A DNA stretch of 7,293 nucleotides, from contig CALLQQ010000100.1 in assembly GCA_938014915.1 (NCBI GenBank), forward strand, positions 1 through 7,293, written 5' to 3'. The DNA comes from an uncultured Clostridia bacterium. Lineage in GTDB: Bacteria > Bacillota > Clostridia > Oscillospirales > Ruminococcaceae. The position numbers and the translations under genes were made by a program. The notes beneath the pieces were generated by a model, which was not told the origin of the DNA, did not search any database, and saw only the letters and a list, made by a program, of their open reading frames with translations. How positions within the stretch are numbered: the first letter of the stretch is position 1; every line of letters starts with the position of its first letter. Of the stretch, positions 1 to 6,641 are shown piece after piece.

Positions 1-1
1 T

Positions 2-145
2 GTAGATGCTCACCAAATTATCGTATTAGATGAGGGGAAGATAATGGGGATCGGCACACATGAGGAGCTATTGAAAGAATGCGAAACCTATCGTGAAATT
101 GCCCTATCGCAACTTTCGGAGGAGGAGCTTAATGAACGAAAATAA
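2..145 (+). CDS. ABC exporter half-transporter, C-terminal end only (partial)
   Basis: This is the 3' end of a gene that starts before the window; 47 codons and a TAA stop are visible. The reading begins VDAHQIIVLDEGKI and continues through GIGTHEELL to a Glu-rich end. This matches the segment just after the H-loop of an ABC nucleotide-binding domain, where exporters typically have 'A(D/H)xIxVLxxGxIxExGxHxELL'. No catalytic motif falls inside the visible part, so I cannot say whether this half carries a consensus or a degenerate ATPase site. It overlaps the next exporter gene by 14 bases in another frame, which points to translational coupling and to a heterodimer of the two halves, as in the BmrCD/LmrCD type. 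That pairing is inferred from context; the substrate is unknown. Confidence 0.9.
   Translation, partial: VDAHQIIVLDEGKIMGIGTHEELLKECETYREIALSQLSEEELNERK
118..127 (+). promoter_or_regulatory. Shine-Dalgarno site that fixes the start of the second exporter gene
   Basis: A purine run GGAGGAGGAG lies 4-9 bases before the ATG at 132 and inside the upstream coding sequence. An in-frame ATG at 93 has no comparable site, and the 13 residues it would add (Arg-rich, no family resemblance) come from the reading frame overlapping the upstream gene. The ATG at 132 is therefore preferred. Confidence 0.85.
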
Positions 146-1982
146 AAACAATACTCAACCTCGCAGAAGACCACGTGGACCGGGCGGAGGGGGACCAATG
201 GCAATGATGCCCGGTGCAAAAGCTAAGGACTTCAAAGGTACGTTTAGAAAACTTCTTTCATATATAAGGCCGTATATATTGCTACTTGTGTTAGTTACAG
301 TGTTTGCGATTCTTGGCACAATATTTTCGCTTGTTGGTCCATTCATGCAGATTAAAATTACCAATAGCATACAACAGAGCATAGAAAATGCAACGAAGAT
401 AGACTTCGGATTCATAGGTAATGTTATATCTACATTAGTAGTAATCTACCTAATGAGCGCATTGTTCACATTTTTACAAGGCTATATCACTGTTGATATA
501 GCGCAGAAAATTTCATATGAGATGCGCCAGAATATTGCAGCAAAGATAAACAAAATGCCATTAAGGTATTTTGATTCTAACTCTCACGGTGATACGCTGA
601 GCCGTATCACGAATGATGTCGATACAGTCAGCAATTCAATGCAGCAGATTTTCACCCAGCTAATAACATCGGTGATTACTATTGTTGGCATCTTAACAAT
701 GATGATAATCGTTAGCCCTTTAATGACGCTAATAGCATTGCTCACGGTACCGCTATCAGTATATTTCGTTAAAGTAATTGTCAAAAAGTCGCAAAAGCAT
801 TTCAAAACCCAGCAAGAAACCCTCGGTGAAATCAATGGCTATGTTGAGGAAATGTATTCTGCGCATAATATTGTAAAGGCATTCAATATGGAGGACAGCT
901 CAATTTCAGCCTTTAACGATGTTAATGATAAGCTATACGATAGCGGATGGAAAGCAAACTTTCTATCCGGGCTAATAATGCCGATAGTGCGCTTCGTAGG
1001 GAATCTTGGCTATGTTGCGGTGAGTATCGTCGGCGGATGGCTCGCAATAAGGAGAGTCATCGGCATAGGCGAAATTGCTGCTTTCATCGTGTATATCCGC
1101 CAATTCAATCAACCTATAACGCAAACCGCAAATATTGCCAATGTGCTTCAAGCAACAATGGCGGCAGCGGAAAGAGTATTTGAATTCCTCGAACAAGATG
1201 AAGAGCCCCAAGATCCCGAATCGCCCATTCTGCTGGAAAATCCACAAGGCAATGTCGAATTTAGGAACATTAAATTCGGATACGATGAGGACAGAACAAT
1301 AATCAATAATGTTTCTATCAAAGTAAAATCGGGGCAAAGGGTAGCAATCGTTGGACCGACAGGAGCGGGGAAGACAACACTCATTAATTTGCTAATGAGG
1401 TTTTACGATGTGGACGATGGTGCTATTTTAGTCGATGGTGTAGATATACGTGATATGCGCCGAGCAGATCTAAGAGCAATGTTCGGCATGGTATTGCAGG
1501 ATACATGGCTATTCAGTGGCACAATTAAGGAGAACATAGCATACGGCAATCTTGATGCAACTGATGAGGATATTTGCAATGCTGCCAAAGTTGCCTATGT
1601 AGATCACTTTATTAGAACAAATCCAGATGGCTATGATATGCAGATAAATGAAGAGGCAAGCAATATTTCAGGTGGGCAAAAGCAACTTATGACTATCGCT
1701 AGAGCAGTGCTCACTAATCCACGGATTCTAATACTTGATGAAGCGACAAGTTCCGTCGATACAAGAACGGAGCTGCGAATTCAACGTGCTATGGATAATT
1801 TAATGAAAGGCCGAACGAGCTTCATCATAGCGCATAGGCTATCGACAATCCGTGATGCTGATATCATACTTGTAATGCGTGATGGTGATATTGTTGAACA
1901 GGGTAGTCATGATGAATTAATTGATCTTGATGGCTTCTACGCATCGTTATACAATAGCCAATTCCAAGGAAATACCGTATAA
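132..1982 (+). CDS. ABC exporter half-transporter, membrane plus ATPase domain
   Basis: This 616-residue protein is a complete type IV ABC exporter half. A hydrophilic N-terminus (residues 1-40) is rich in Arg, Gly and Met. Hydrophobic segments near 48-68, 98-118, 174-218 and 277-330 account for the roughly six-helix membrane domain. The ATPase domain follows from about residue 375. Its motifs are Walker A GPTGAGKTT at 408-416, a Q-loop in MVLQDTW, a signature NISGGQ at 511-516 (Ile for the usual Leu), Walker B ILILDE ending at D536-E537 with DEATSSVD, and the H-loop His at 568 in IIAHRLSTI. All catalytic residues are present, so this half should supply the consensus Walker B Glu. Length is normal for the family. 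It probably exports a drug, lipid or peptide from the cytoplasm, but the substrate cannot be read from sequence. It overlaps its upstream partner by 14 bases and is followed by a strong hairpin, so the pair likely ends a transcription unit. Confidence 0.95.
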   Translation: MNENKNNTQPRRRPRGPGGGGPMAMMPGAKAKDFKGTFRKLLSYIRPYILLLVLVTVFAILGTIFSLVGPFMQIKITNSIQQSIENATKIDFGFIGNVISTLVVIYLMSALFTFLQGYITVDIAQKISYEMRQNIAAKINKMPLRYFDSNSHGDTLSRITNDVDTVSNSMQQIFTQLITSVITIVGILTMMIIVSPLMTLIALLTVPLSVYFVKVIVKKSQKHFKTQQETLGEINGYVEEMYSAHNIVKAFNMEDSSISAFNDVNDKLYDSGWKANFLSGLIMPIVRFVGNLGYVAVSIVGGWLAIRRVIGIGEIAAFIVYIRQFNQPITQTANIANVLQATMAAAERVFEFLEQDEEPQDPESPILLENPQGNVEFRNIKFGYDEDRTIINNVSIKVKSGQRVAIVGPTGAGKTTLINLLMRFYDVDDGAILVDGVDIRDMRRADLRAMFGMVLQDTWLFSGTIKENIAYGNLDATDEDICNAAKVAYVDHFIRTNPDGYDMQINEEASNISGGQKQLMTIARAVLTNPRILILDEATSSVDTRTELRIQRAMDNLMKGRTSFIIAHRLSTIRDADIILVMRDGDIVEQGSHDELIDLDGFYASLYNSQFQGNTV

Positions 1983-2002
1983 AAGTAAAAGGAAGAAATA
2001 AT

Positions 2003-2038
2003 AACACCACTATGTGAATAGTATCACATAGTGGTGTT
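2003..2038. terminator. Rho-independent terminator, probably bidirectional
   Basis: A perfect 15-bp inverted repeat (AACACCACTATGTGA at 2003-2017 and its complement at 2024-2038) encloses a 6-base loop. On the plus strand it is followed by a short T run (2037-2040), so it can end the exporter transcript. Read on the minus strand it is followed by the T-rich stretch complementary to about 1985-2002, so it can also end the convergent HhH gene, whose stop is 12 bases away. The stem is partly AT, and the plus-strand T run is short and interrupted by a G. Confidence 0.88.
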
Positions 2039-2049
2039 TTGTATTCAAC

Positions 2050-3174
2050 TTAATGTTGCTGACTCTCCCTATCAAGAATATCGTTCATTTCTTGCTGCTT
2101 CTTAAATTCTTCTGCGTATTTTGTATCGACATAGAAGTATTTACTGATTAGATTAAACTTCTCATTCCCGACTTCTGGAATCAATAATAACTCATAAACA
2201 TTATTAAAGAAAAAGGCATTTTCAACATGGTGTAGAATCCCATTGGCTATTTCTTCCGTCATATCCGGTATCGTCATTAGCTGTGAATACGTTGCGGTAT
2301 TAATTTCAATCGAGCCAATTCGGGGTATAGTCGTGGTAGTCGCAGTGGTGGCGGATTCATCTTTATTGCGTGGCAGAGATGCCTTTTGCGTTGTGGTTGT
2401 TGCAGTGGTTGGGGTAGTTCGATATTTATTGCTGACGAATATATAGCCTTTGATATTCCTATAAGTAGCCTCCCCGATGCCGCTCACATTCATTATATCG
2501 GATTCATCGCCGAATGGCGCAACATGCTCACGATAGTCTATAATGCGATTGGCAATTACTTCGCCGATTCCTTTTAGCTGCGTCAATTCATCCACCGTGG
2601 CAGTGTTGATATCGATGGGGAAAGATATCTTCCTCACCGTCGTCGTATCAGTTACTATCGGAATAGACGATGGATATGTAGCGGAGTTCGAATTGGAATT
2701 AGAATTAGTGTCCGGTATATAGTCAACATATATAAATAGCTTAATTTTATCAAATAACTTTTCGCCGATGCCTTTTACATTCTTAATATCTTCAATAGAT
2801 TTAAATAAGCCGAATTCCTCACGATAGCTAACTATCCGCCCGGCCAATTCTTCCCCAATTCCGTTCAAAGCCATAAGCTCCTCAATATTAGCAGTATTAA
2901 TATTTATATATAAATTAATGTGTTCCGCCGTGGTAGCTGTATTTATATCGGGCTTATTAGTAGGATTAACGTAGTTAACTGTGGCACCAGCAAGAATATG
3001 CGATGTCCTCATATTATATAGAATTATCAGCGCCGCCGCAATAAAGCAATATATCAGGATGAATATATAGAATTTTCTGCGTTTATGAGCATCCTTATTA
3101 GAGCATCGGGAGCGCACTTCATCTTTGCAATCATCGACTATGTCGACGGCATCGTTGATAATAAAATCGTGCAT
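2050..3174 (-). CDS. Membrane-anchored protein with three tandem ComEA-type helix-hairpin-helix modules
   Basis: The 374-residue product has a charged, Cys-containing N-terminus (1-34, ending in a basic KRRK) and one hydrophobic segment (about 35-54). The short basic segment before the helix suggests N-in, C-out topology. Three modules of about 60 residues follow, at roughly 90-150, 187-247 and 289-349. Each opens with INTA and ends with an aromatic-rich YIFV-like strand. Module 1 has hairpins LNGIGEELA (103-111) and VKGIGEKLF (133-141). Module 2 has LKGIGEVIA (200-208) and VSGIGEATY (230-238). Module 3 is degenerate (IPDMTEEIA at 302-310, IPEVGNEKF at 332-340). Linkers are an Asn-Ser repeat (157-164) and Thr-rich stretches (253-262, 276-282). 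ComEA proteins bind incoming DNA outside the membrane during transformation but normally carry one such module; B. subtilis ComEA has a different domain between membrane helix and HhH, which I do not see here. DNA binding is inferred from the family; a role in competence is not shown, since no comEB or comEC neighbour is present. The start is the only Met before residue 55, preceded by a modest GGTGGTG. Confidence 0.85.
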   Translation of the reverse strand: MHDFIINDAVDIVDDCKDEVRSRCSNKDAHKRRKFYIFILIYCFIAAALIILYNMRTSHILAGATVNYVNPTNKPDINTATTAEHINLYININTANIEELMALNGIGEELAGRIVSYREEFGLFKSIEDIKNVKGIGEKLFDKIKLFIYVDYIPDTNSNSNSNSATYPSSIPIVTDTTTVRKISFPIDINTATVDELTQLKGIGEVIANRIIDYREHVAPFGDESDIMNVSGIGEATYRNIKGYIFVSNKYRTTPTTATTTTQKASLPRNKDESATTATTTTIPRIGSIEINTATYSQLMTIPDMTEEIANGILHHVENAFFFNNVYELLLIPEVGNEKFNLISKYFYVDTKYAEEFKKQQEMNDILDRESQQH

Positions 3175-3381
3175 GAATTCACCACCATAACCCTACTATT
3201 TTTATATTTGTTGCATTAAAACATTTACATTATAACACAATAAAATCATATTTTCCACACAAAAGGACAATATTCGTCAAATTAGATTTAAATTAGCACA
3301 TGGACTACATTGCACTTCATTATAAAAAATGTTCTAAGCCAGTACAAGCATGCATATATTTTAGCAAGGCAGGTGGATTAG
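3175..3381. other. Divergent intergenic region between the HhH gene and spoIIIA
   Basis: This 207-base, AT-rich stretch must hold the promoters of both divergent genes. The minus-strand promoter is clear. For spoIIIA, transcription by SigE is expected from knowledge of the operon, but I found only a weak candidate: CATATATT at 3353-3360, resembling the SigE -10 pattern CATAnAnT, with no convincing -35. Its implied start point would be only about 15 bases before the ATG, so it may be chance. The spoIIIAA ribosome site AGGTGG (3371-3376) is clear. I see no gene, RNA gene or riboswitch here. Confidence 0.6.
3229..3257 (-). promoter_or_regulatory. SigA-like extended -10 promoter for the HhH gene
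   Basis: On the minus strand a perfect TATAAT (3234-3229) is preceded by TGT, giving an extended -10 (TGnTATAAT). Seventeen bases further upstream is TGGAAA (3257-3252), which matches four of six -35 positions. Transcription would start near 3222, leaving a leader of roughly 45-50 bases before the ATG at 3174. This implies housekeeping-sigma expression, unlike the divergent sporulation operon. Assigned by eye only. Confidence 0.6.
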
Positions 3382-4389
3382 ATGATAGATTTATCACCAT
3401 TCGAGCAGGCAATTAAATATATTCCATCAAGAGTACGTATGCAGATCGTCGGACTTCCCCCTTCGATAAAAAATGAAGTGCAAGAGGTCCGTATTCGTAT
3501 AGGACGTGCCCCATCGATTTGCATTAAGGGCAGGGAATATGATATTAGCGAATTTGCTCAAGTGCAGAATATAGTAATAGATAGCAGCGACATTAATGAA
3601 TGTTTTAACTACATATGCGAATATTCATTCCACAGCTATCAACAGGAGTTAATGCAGAGCTATATAACGGTAAAGGGTGGGCATAGGGTAGGCATTAGCG
3701 CATCGGCAATTATAAAATCCGGCGGAGTCGAAACGATAAAAGATATTTCAGGGCTCAATATCAGGATAGCTAGGCAAGTGCTTGGCAGTGCCGACAATAT
3801 AATGAAAGAATCACTTGCATCAGGTCCAAAGGGGCTGCTACTAGTCGGACCACCAACATGCGGCAAGACCACGATTTTACGTGATATATGCAGGCAATTA
3901 GGCGGGATTTATAAACTATCAATCATTGATGAACGTGGTGAGATAGCGGCAGTATACCGCGGGGAACCGCAAAACGATATTGGCAGATTCAGCGATGTAT
4001 TCGATGGCTATCCGAAGCCAATAGGCATATTAACTGCGATTCGGGTAATGTCGCCGCAGGTAATCGTGTGTGACGAAATTGGCAATGAAGACGAATGCAA
4101 AGAATTAATGTCCAGCGTTAATTCGGGAGTCAATATAATTGCATCTGCTCATGCTGGGAGCGTTGACGAATTATATAAAAGAAAGCATATAATGAAGTTG
4201 ATCGAATGTGGTGTATTTACGGAGATTATCCTGCTTGATAGTGGTGCAAATATAGGACGAATAAAATCGAGAATTAAGGTGGTTTCACACAATGACAAAA
4301 ATAATAGGAATAAGCTTGATTATACTAGCGGGAACACTGATAGGGATTTTACTTTCATTGAGATTGAGCAAGAGAGTGCGAGAGCTTGA
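3382..4389 (+). CDS. spoIIIAA: Stage III sporulation protein AA, ATPase of the SpoIIIA-SpoIIQ channel
   Basis: SpoIIIAA is the cytoplasmic ATPase of the mother-cell channel that connects to the forespore; it resembles type II and type IV secretion ATPases. The 335-residue protein has the family's N-terminal region with GGHRVGISASA (about 99-109) and SGLNIRIARQ (about 122-132). Walker A is GPPTCGKTT with G156 and K162, and Walker B is VIVCDE with D231-E232. The conserved ASAHA follows at about 257-261. A SpoIIIAA-type end is reached by about residue 303. The last 32 residues (304-335) are hydrophilic, rich in Asn, Asp and Arg, and are encoded wholly within the start of spoIIIAB in another frame; the B. 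subtilis protein is about 307 residues. The start ATG has AGGTGG five bases upstream. It is the first gene of the operon and is expected to be SigE-controlled. Confidence 0.97.
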   Translation: MIDLSPFEQAIKYIPSRVRMQIVGLPPSIKNEVQEVRIRIGRAPSICIKGREYDISEFAQVQNIVIDSSDINECFNYICEYSFHSYQQELMQSYITVKGGHRVGISASAIIKSGGVETIKDISGLNIRIARQVLGSADNIMKESLASGPKGLLLVGPPTCGKTTILRDICRQLGGIYKLSIIDERGEIAAVYRGEPQNDIGRFSDVFDGYPKPIGILTAIRVMSPQVIVCDEIGNEDECKELMSSVNSGVNIIASAHAGSVDELYKRKHIMKLIECGVFTEIILLDSGANIGRIKSRIKVVSHNDKNNRNKLDYTSGNTDRDFTFIEIEQESARA

Positions 4390-4804
4390 AGCATCAATAG
4401 TTATGATAGAAGAATTGTCGTTACAAATTCGGTATAGGGCATTACCCGTATACGAACTTGCGTGCGCACTAGAATCTAGCAAAGGACTTGAGCCGCTGAG
4501 GTTTATCGGGACACTTAGCGAGCATATCGAAAATGAGAGGGACTTCTCCATTGCTTGGAGTAATGCCATTGACTCAAGTAAGGATCAAACTAGCTTGAAA
4601 GAAGATGATATTAAAATTCTAATATCAGTGGGCAATGAGCTAGGCAAAAGCGATATAGATGGGCAAATCAGCACATTATCACTATACCGTGATATGTTAT
4701 CCCGCAGTCTAAAATCAGCAATTGAAGAAAAACATAATAAGGGTAAAATGTATCGCAATCTAGGCGCCCTAATCGGGGTGGGTATAGCAATAATATTAAT
4801 TTGA
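4292..4804 (+). CDS. spoIIIAB: Stage III sporulation protein AB
   Basis: This 170-residue protein matches the usual length of SpoIIIAB (about 170). It has an N-terminal membrane helix (about 4-23), a helical cytoplasmic-type middle, and a C-terminal hydrophobic segment (about 157-170) that ends the protein, as is typical. The motif GNELGKSDIDGQ (114-125) is characteristic of the family. SpoIIIAB has been likened to the GspF platform protein of type II secretion, and is thought to work with the AA ATPase at the mother-cell side of the channel. The start is supported by AAGGTGG (4276-4282), nine bases before the ATG. It overlaps spoIIIAA by 98 bases, far more than the few bases common between operon genes, so its membrane-helix codons double as the spoIIIAA tail. 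Confidence 0.95.
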   Translation: MTKIIGISLIILAGTLIGILLSLRLSKRVRELEASIVMIEELSLQIRYRALPVYELACALESSKGLEPLRFIGTLSEHIENERDFSIAWSNAIDSSKDQTSLKEDDIKILISVGNELGKSDIDGQISTLSLYRDMLSRSLKSAIEEKHNKGKMYRNLGALIGVGIAIILI

Positions 4805-4843
4805 TGAGAATTCACATTCTTAAGTTGAAAGGAATGGCGCAGG

Positions 4844-5041
4844 ATGGAAGTTGATTTAATTTTCAAGATAGCTACAATCGGGATAATTGTTGCAGTTCTT
4901 AACCAATTGCTTATTCGCTCAGGCAGGGAGGAACAAGCAATGATGACAACATTAGCAGGATTAATAGTAGTATTAATGATGATTATAACGCAGATAAATA
5001 GCCTATTTGAAACAATAAAAACGATGTTTAATCTTTGGTGA
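4844..5041 (+). CDS. spoIIIAC: Stage III sporulation protein AC, small membrane protein
   Basis: The 65-residue product is close to the usual SpoIIIAC size (about 65-68). It has two hydrophobic segments (about 6-24 and 33-50) around a charged turn, RSGREEQA, which is typical of the family. It is thought to act with SpoIIIAD as a membrane part of the channel; its precise function is not established. AAAGGA (4828-4833) lies ten bases before the ATG. An out-of-frame ATG at 4834 between them leads only to a stop after six codons. The gap from spoIIIAB is 39 bases, the largest in the operon here, and to spoIIIAD 18 bases. Confidence 0.95.
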   Translation: MEVDLIFKIATIGIIVAVLNQLLIRSGREEQAMMTTLAGLIVVLMMIITQINSLFETIKTMFNLW

Positions 5042-5059
5042 TAGCAATAGGGGGTAAAA

Positions 5060-5449
5060 ATGAATATTACAGCCTTAATAGCAATAGCAATTGTTGCTAC
5101 TGTAATGAGCATTATCCTAAAACAATATAAGCCGGAATACAGCATGTTCATCTCTATCGCCGCAGGAATAGCAATGCTCATTGTTGTAATGGCATATGTA
5201 TCGCCGATATTCGATGCTATTAGAATGTTGCTCTCACGTGTTGAACAGAGCGGCGAAATTATGGCAATACTTCTTAAATCGCTTGGAATATGCTATTTGA
5301 CGCAGATAGCTTGCGACAGTTGTAAAGATGCAGGAGAATCGGCGATAGCGGCGAAGCTTGAATTAGCTGGTAAAGTTGCAATCCTAATACTAGCATTGCC
5401 ACTCTTTACACGGCTTGGAGATGTCGTAACAAATCTAATTGAAATGTAA
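5060..5449 (+). CDS. spoIIIAD: Stage III sporulation protein AD
   Basis: This 129-residue membrane protein has hydrophobic segments near 3-21, 29-49 and 104-120. The highly conserved family block runs from about 73 to 115 and includes KSLGICYLTQIACDSCKDAG and a following AAKLELAGK. Length agrees with the known family (about 130). It belongs to the SpoIIIA channel membrane components made in the mother cell; its biochemical role is unresolved. A strong GGGGG ribosome site (5050-5054) precedes the ATG by five bases. It is followed by spoIIIAE after 27 bases. Confidence 0.96.
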   Translation: MNITALIAIAIVATVMSIILKQYKPEYSMFISIAAGIAMLIVVMAYVSPIFDAIRMLLSRVEQSGEIMAILLKSLGICYLTQIACDSCKDAGESAIAAKLELAGKVAILILALPLFTRLGDVVTNLIEM

Positions 5450-5476
5450 AGACACCTTTTTAAAGGGGGAAGTAAA

Positions 5477-6613
5477 ATGAAAAAAATACTATCTATGTTT
5501 ATAATACTTACATTACATATTATATTACCCCTCACCGTTAATGCACAGGTGCATAATGATGGTATGGATATCGAGAGTATTGAGGGCATGGACGAGTTAG
5601 GTGAGGCAATCCCCGACGAGGCAAGGGATTATTTAAGTGAGAATAGCATATCTGCGGAAGATTCAGCAGGGCTAATGTCATTATCGCCCGGTAAATTGCT
5701 CCATGACCTATTCGCAATGGCGAAAGATAGAATTACTCTACCCATCAAACTACTAGCATCATTAATCGGTGTTGTGATACTGTGTTCACTGCTAGAAAGT
5801 ATGCAGGATACAGTGCCAAAATCAAGCCTAAGCGATACGTTCGGCATAGTGGGAGTTATTGCATCTTCGACGATTCTCACCGTGCAAATTGGAGATTGCA
5901 TATCCCAGGCAACGCAAACACTCCACGATGGGAGCAACTTCATGTTACTATATGTACCGATTTTTTCAAGCGTTTTAGCGGTCGGTGGCAACATTACATC
6001 GGCAACAGTTTATAATACGATAGTTTTCGGAGCGGCGCAAATAATTTCGCAGATGACATCAACAGTATTCGTACCAATGATCGGCAGTTTCCTAGCATTA
6101 TCAATAGTTGGTTCGATAATGCCCGAACTCAATCTAATAAGTTTAGCCAATGCCATCAAGAGCATTACAATGTGGGGGCTTGGCATTATCATGACAATAT
6201 TCGTAGGTCTTTTAACAGTGCAAAGCTTCGTCGGAACGGCTACCGATACACTAGCGCTCAAGGCAACGAAATTTGCCATTAGCGCATTTGTTCCAGTTGT
6301 CGGGGGAGCATTATCCGAGGCGCTCAATACGGTGCAGGGTAGCATGGGAATTCTAAAAGCTAGCATCGGCGGATTCGGGATAGTAGCAGGAGCGATGACG
6401 ATGTTACCGACGATAATATATGTAGTGATGATAAAAGGCTCAATTTCGTTAGCGGGCATTGTATCGGATATATTCGGCACGGCGAAATTGTCAAGTCTAT
6501 TTAAAAGTTGCTCAGCGACACTGTCGATAATTATTGCATTATTAGTTAGCACAACACTAATGCTAATAATTTCAACAACAATTATGCTAATGACGGGGCA
6601 AACGGCAACGTAG
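5477..6613 (+). CDS. spoIIIAE: Stage III sporulation protein AE, polytopic membrane protein
   Basis: The 378-residue product starts with a clear signal peptide: MKK, a hydrophobic core, and a likely cleavage after VNA at residue 23. An acidic extracytoplasmic stretch (24-65) follows, then several hydrophobic segments (about 88-106, 119-137, 155-170, 180-215, 229-252, 297-320, 347-372). The conserved FVPVVGGALSEA (271-282) and the following Gly-rich region identify SpoIIIAE; the B. subtilis protein is 399 residues. It is the largest membrane component of the channel and has been compared with export-apparatus permease parts, though its exact role is not proven. AAAGGGGG (5462-5469) lies seven bases before the ATG. 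The stop is 28 bases before the spoIIIAF start. Confidence 0.96.
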   Translation: MKKILSMFIILTLHIILPLTVNAQVHNDGMDIESIEGMDELGEAIPDEARDYLSENSISAEDSAGLMSLSPGKLLHDLFAMAKDRITLPIKLLASLIGVVILCSLLESMQDTVPKSSLSDTFGIVGVIASSTILTVQIGDCISQATQTLHDGSNFMLLYVPIFSSVLAVGGNITSATVYNTIVFGAAQIISQMTSTVFVPMIGSFLALSIVGSIMPELNLISLANAIKSITMWGLGIIMTIFVGLLTVQSFVGTATDTLALKATKFAISAFVPVVGGALSEALNTVQGSMGILKASIGGFGIVAGAMTMLPTIIYVVMIKGSISLAGIVSDIFGTAKLSSLFKSCSATLSIIIALLVSTTLMLIISTTIMLMTGQTAT

Positions 6614-6627
6614 AAATGTAAATAGAT

Positions 6628-6633
6628 AGGAAG
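6628..6633 (+). promoter_or_regulatory. Ribosome binding site that decides the spoIIIAF start
   Basis: AGGAAG lies eight bases before the ATG at 6642. A longer in-frame reading would use GTG at 6633, but that codon overlaps this site and has no usable ribosome site of its own, so the ATG is chosen. Confidence 0.75.
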
Positions 6634-6641
6634 TGTATACG

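Noticed and set aside
93..131. Upstream extension of the second exporter gene from ATG 93
   Set aside because: It has no good ribosome site, while the ATG at 132 has an excellent one, and the added residues lie in the coding region of the upstream gene in another frame.
3273..3279. TTCGTCA, one mismatch from a reverse Spo0A box (TTCGACA)
   Set aside because: A single 6-of-7 match to a short motif is expected by chance in AT-rich DNA, and spoIIIA is not known as a direct Spo0A target.
4808..4821. Small inverted repeat AGAAT/ATTCT between spoIIIAB and spoIIIAC
   Set aside because: Five AT-rich base pairs with a four-base loop are too weak to support a terminator or regulatory structure inside the operon.
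4585..5181. Open frame of 198 codons on the minus strand across spoIIIAB-AD
   Set aside because: It is the antisense shadow of three recognised genes and shows no family features of its own.
5453..5469. Possible hairpin CCTTT-AAAGG between spoIIIAD and spoIIIAE
   Set aside because: The loop would be only two bases and the right arm is the ribosome site of spoIIIAE; this is a chance complement.
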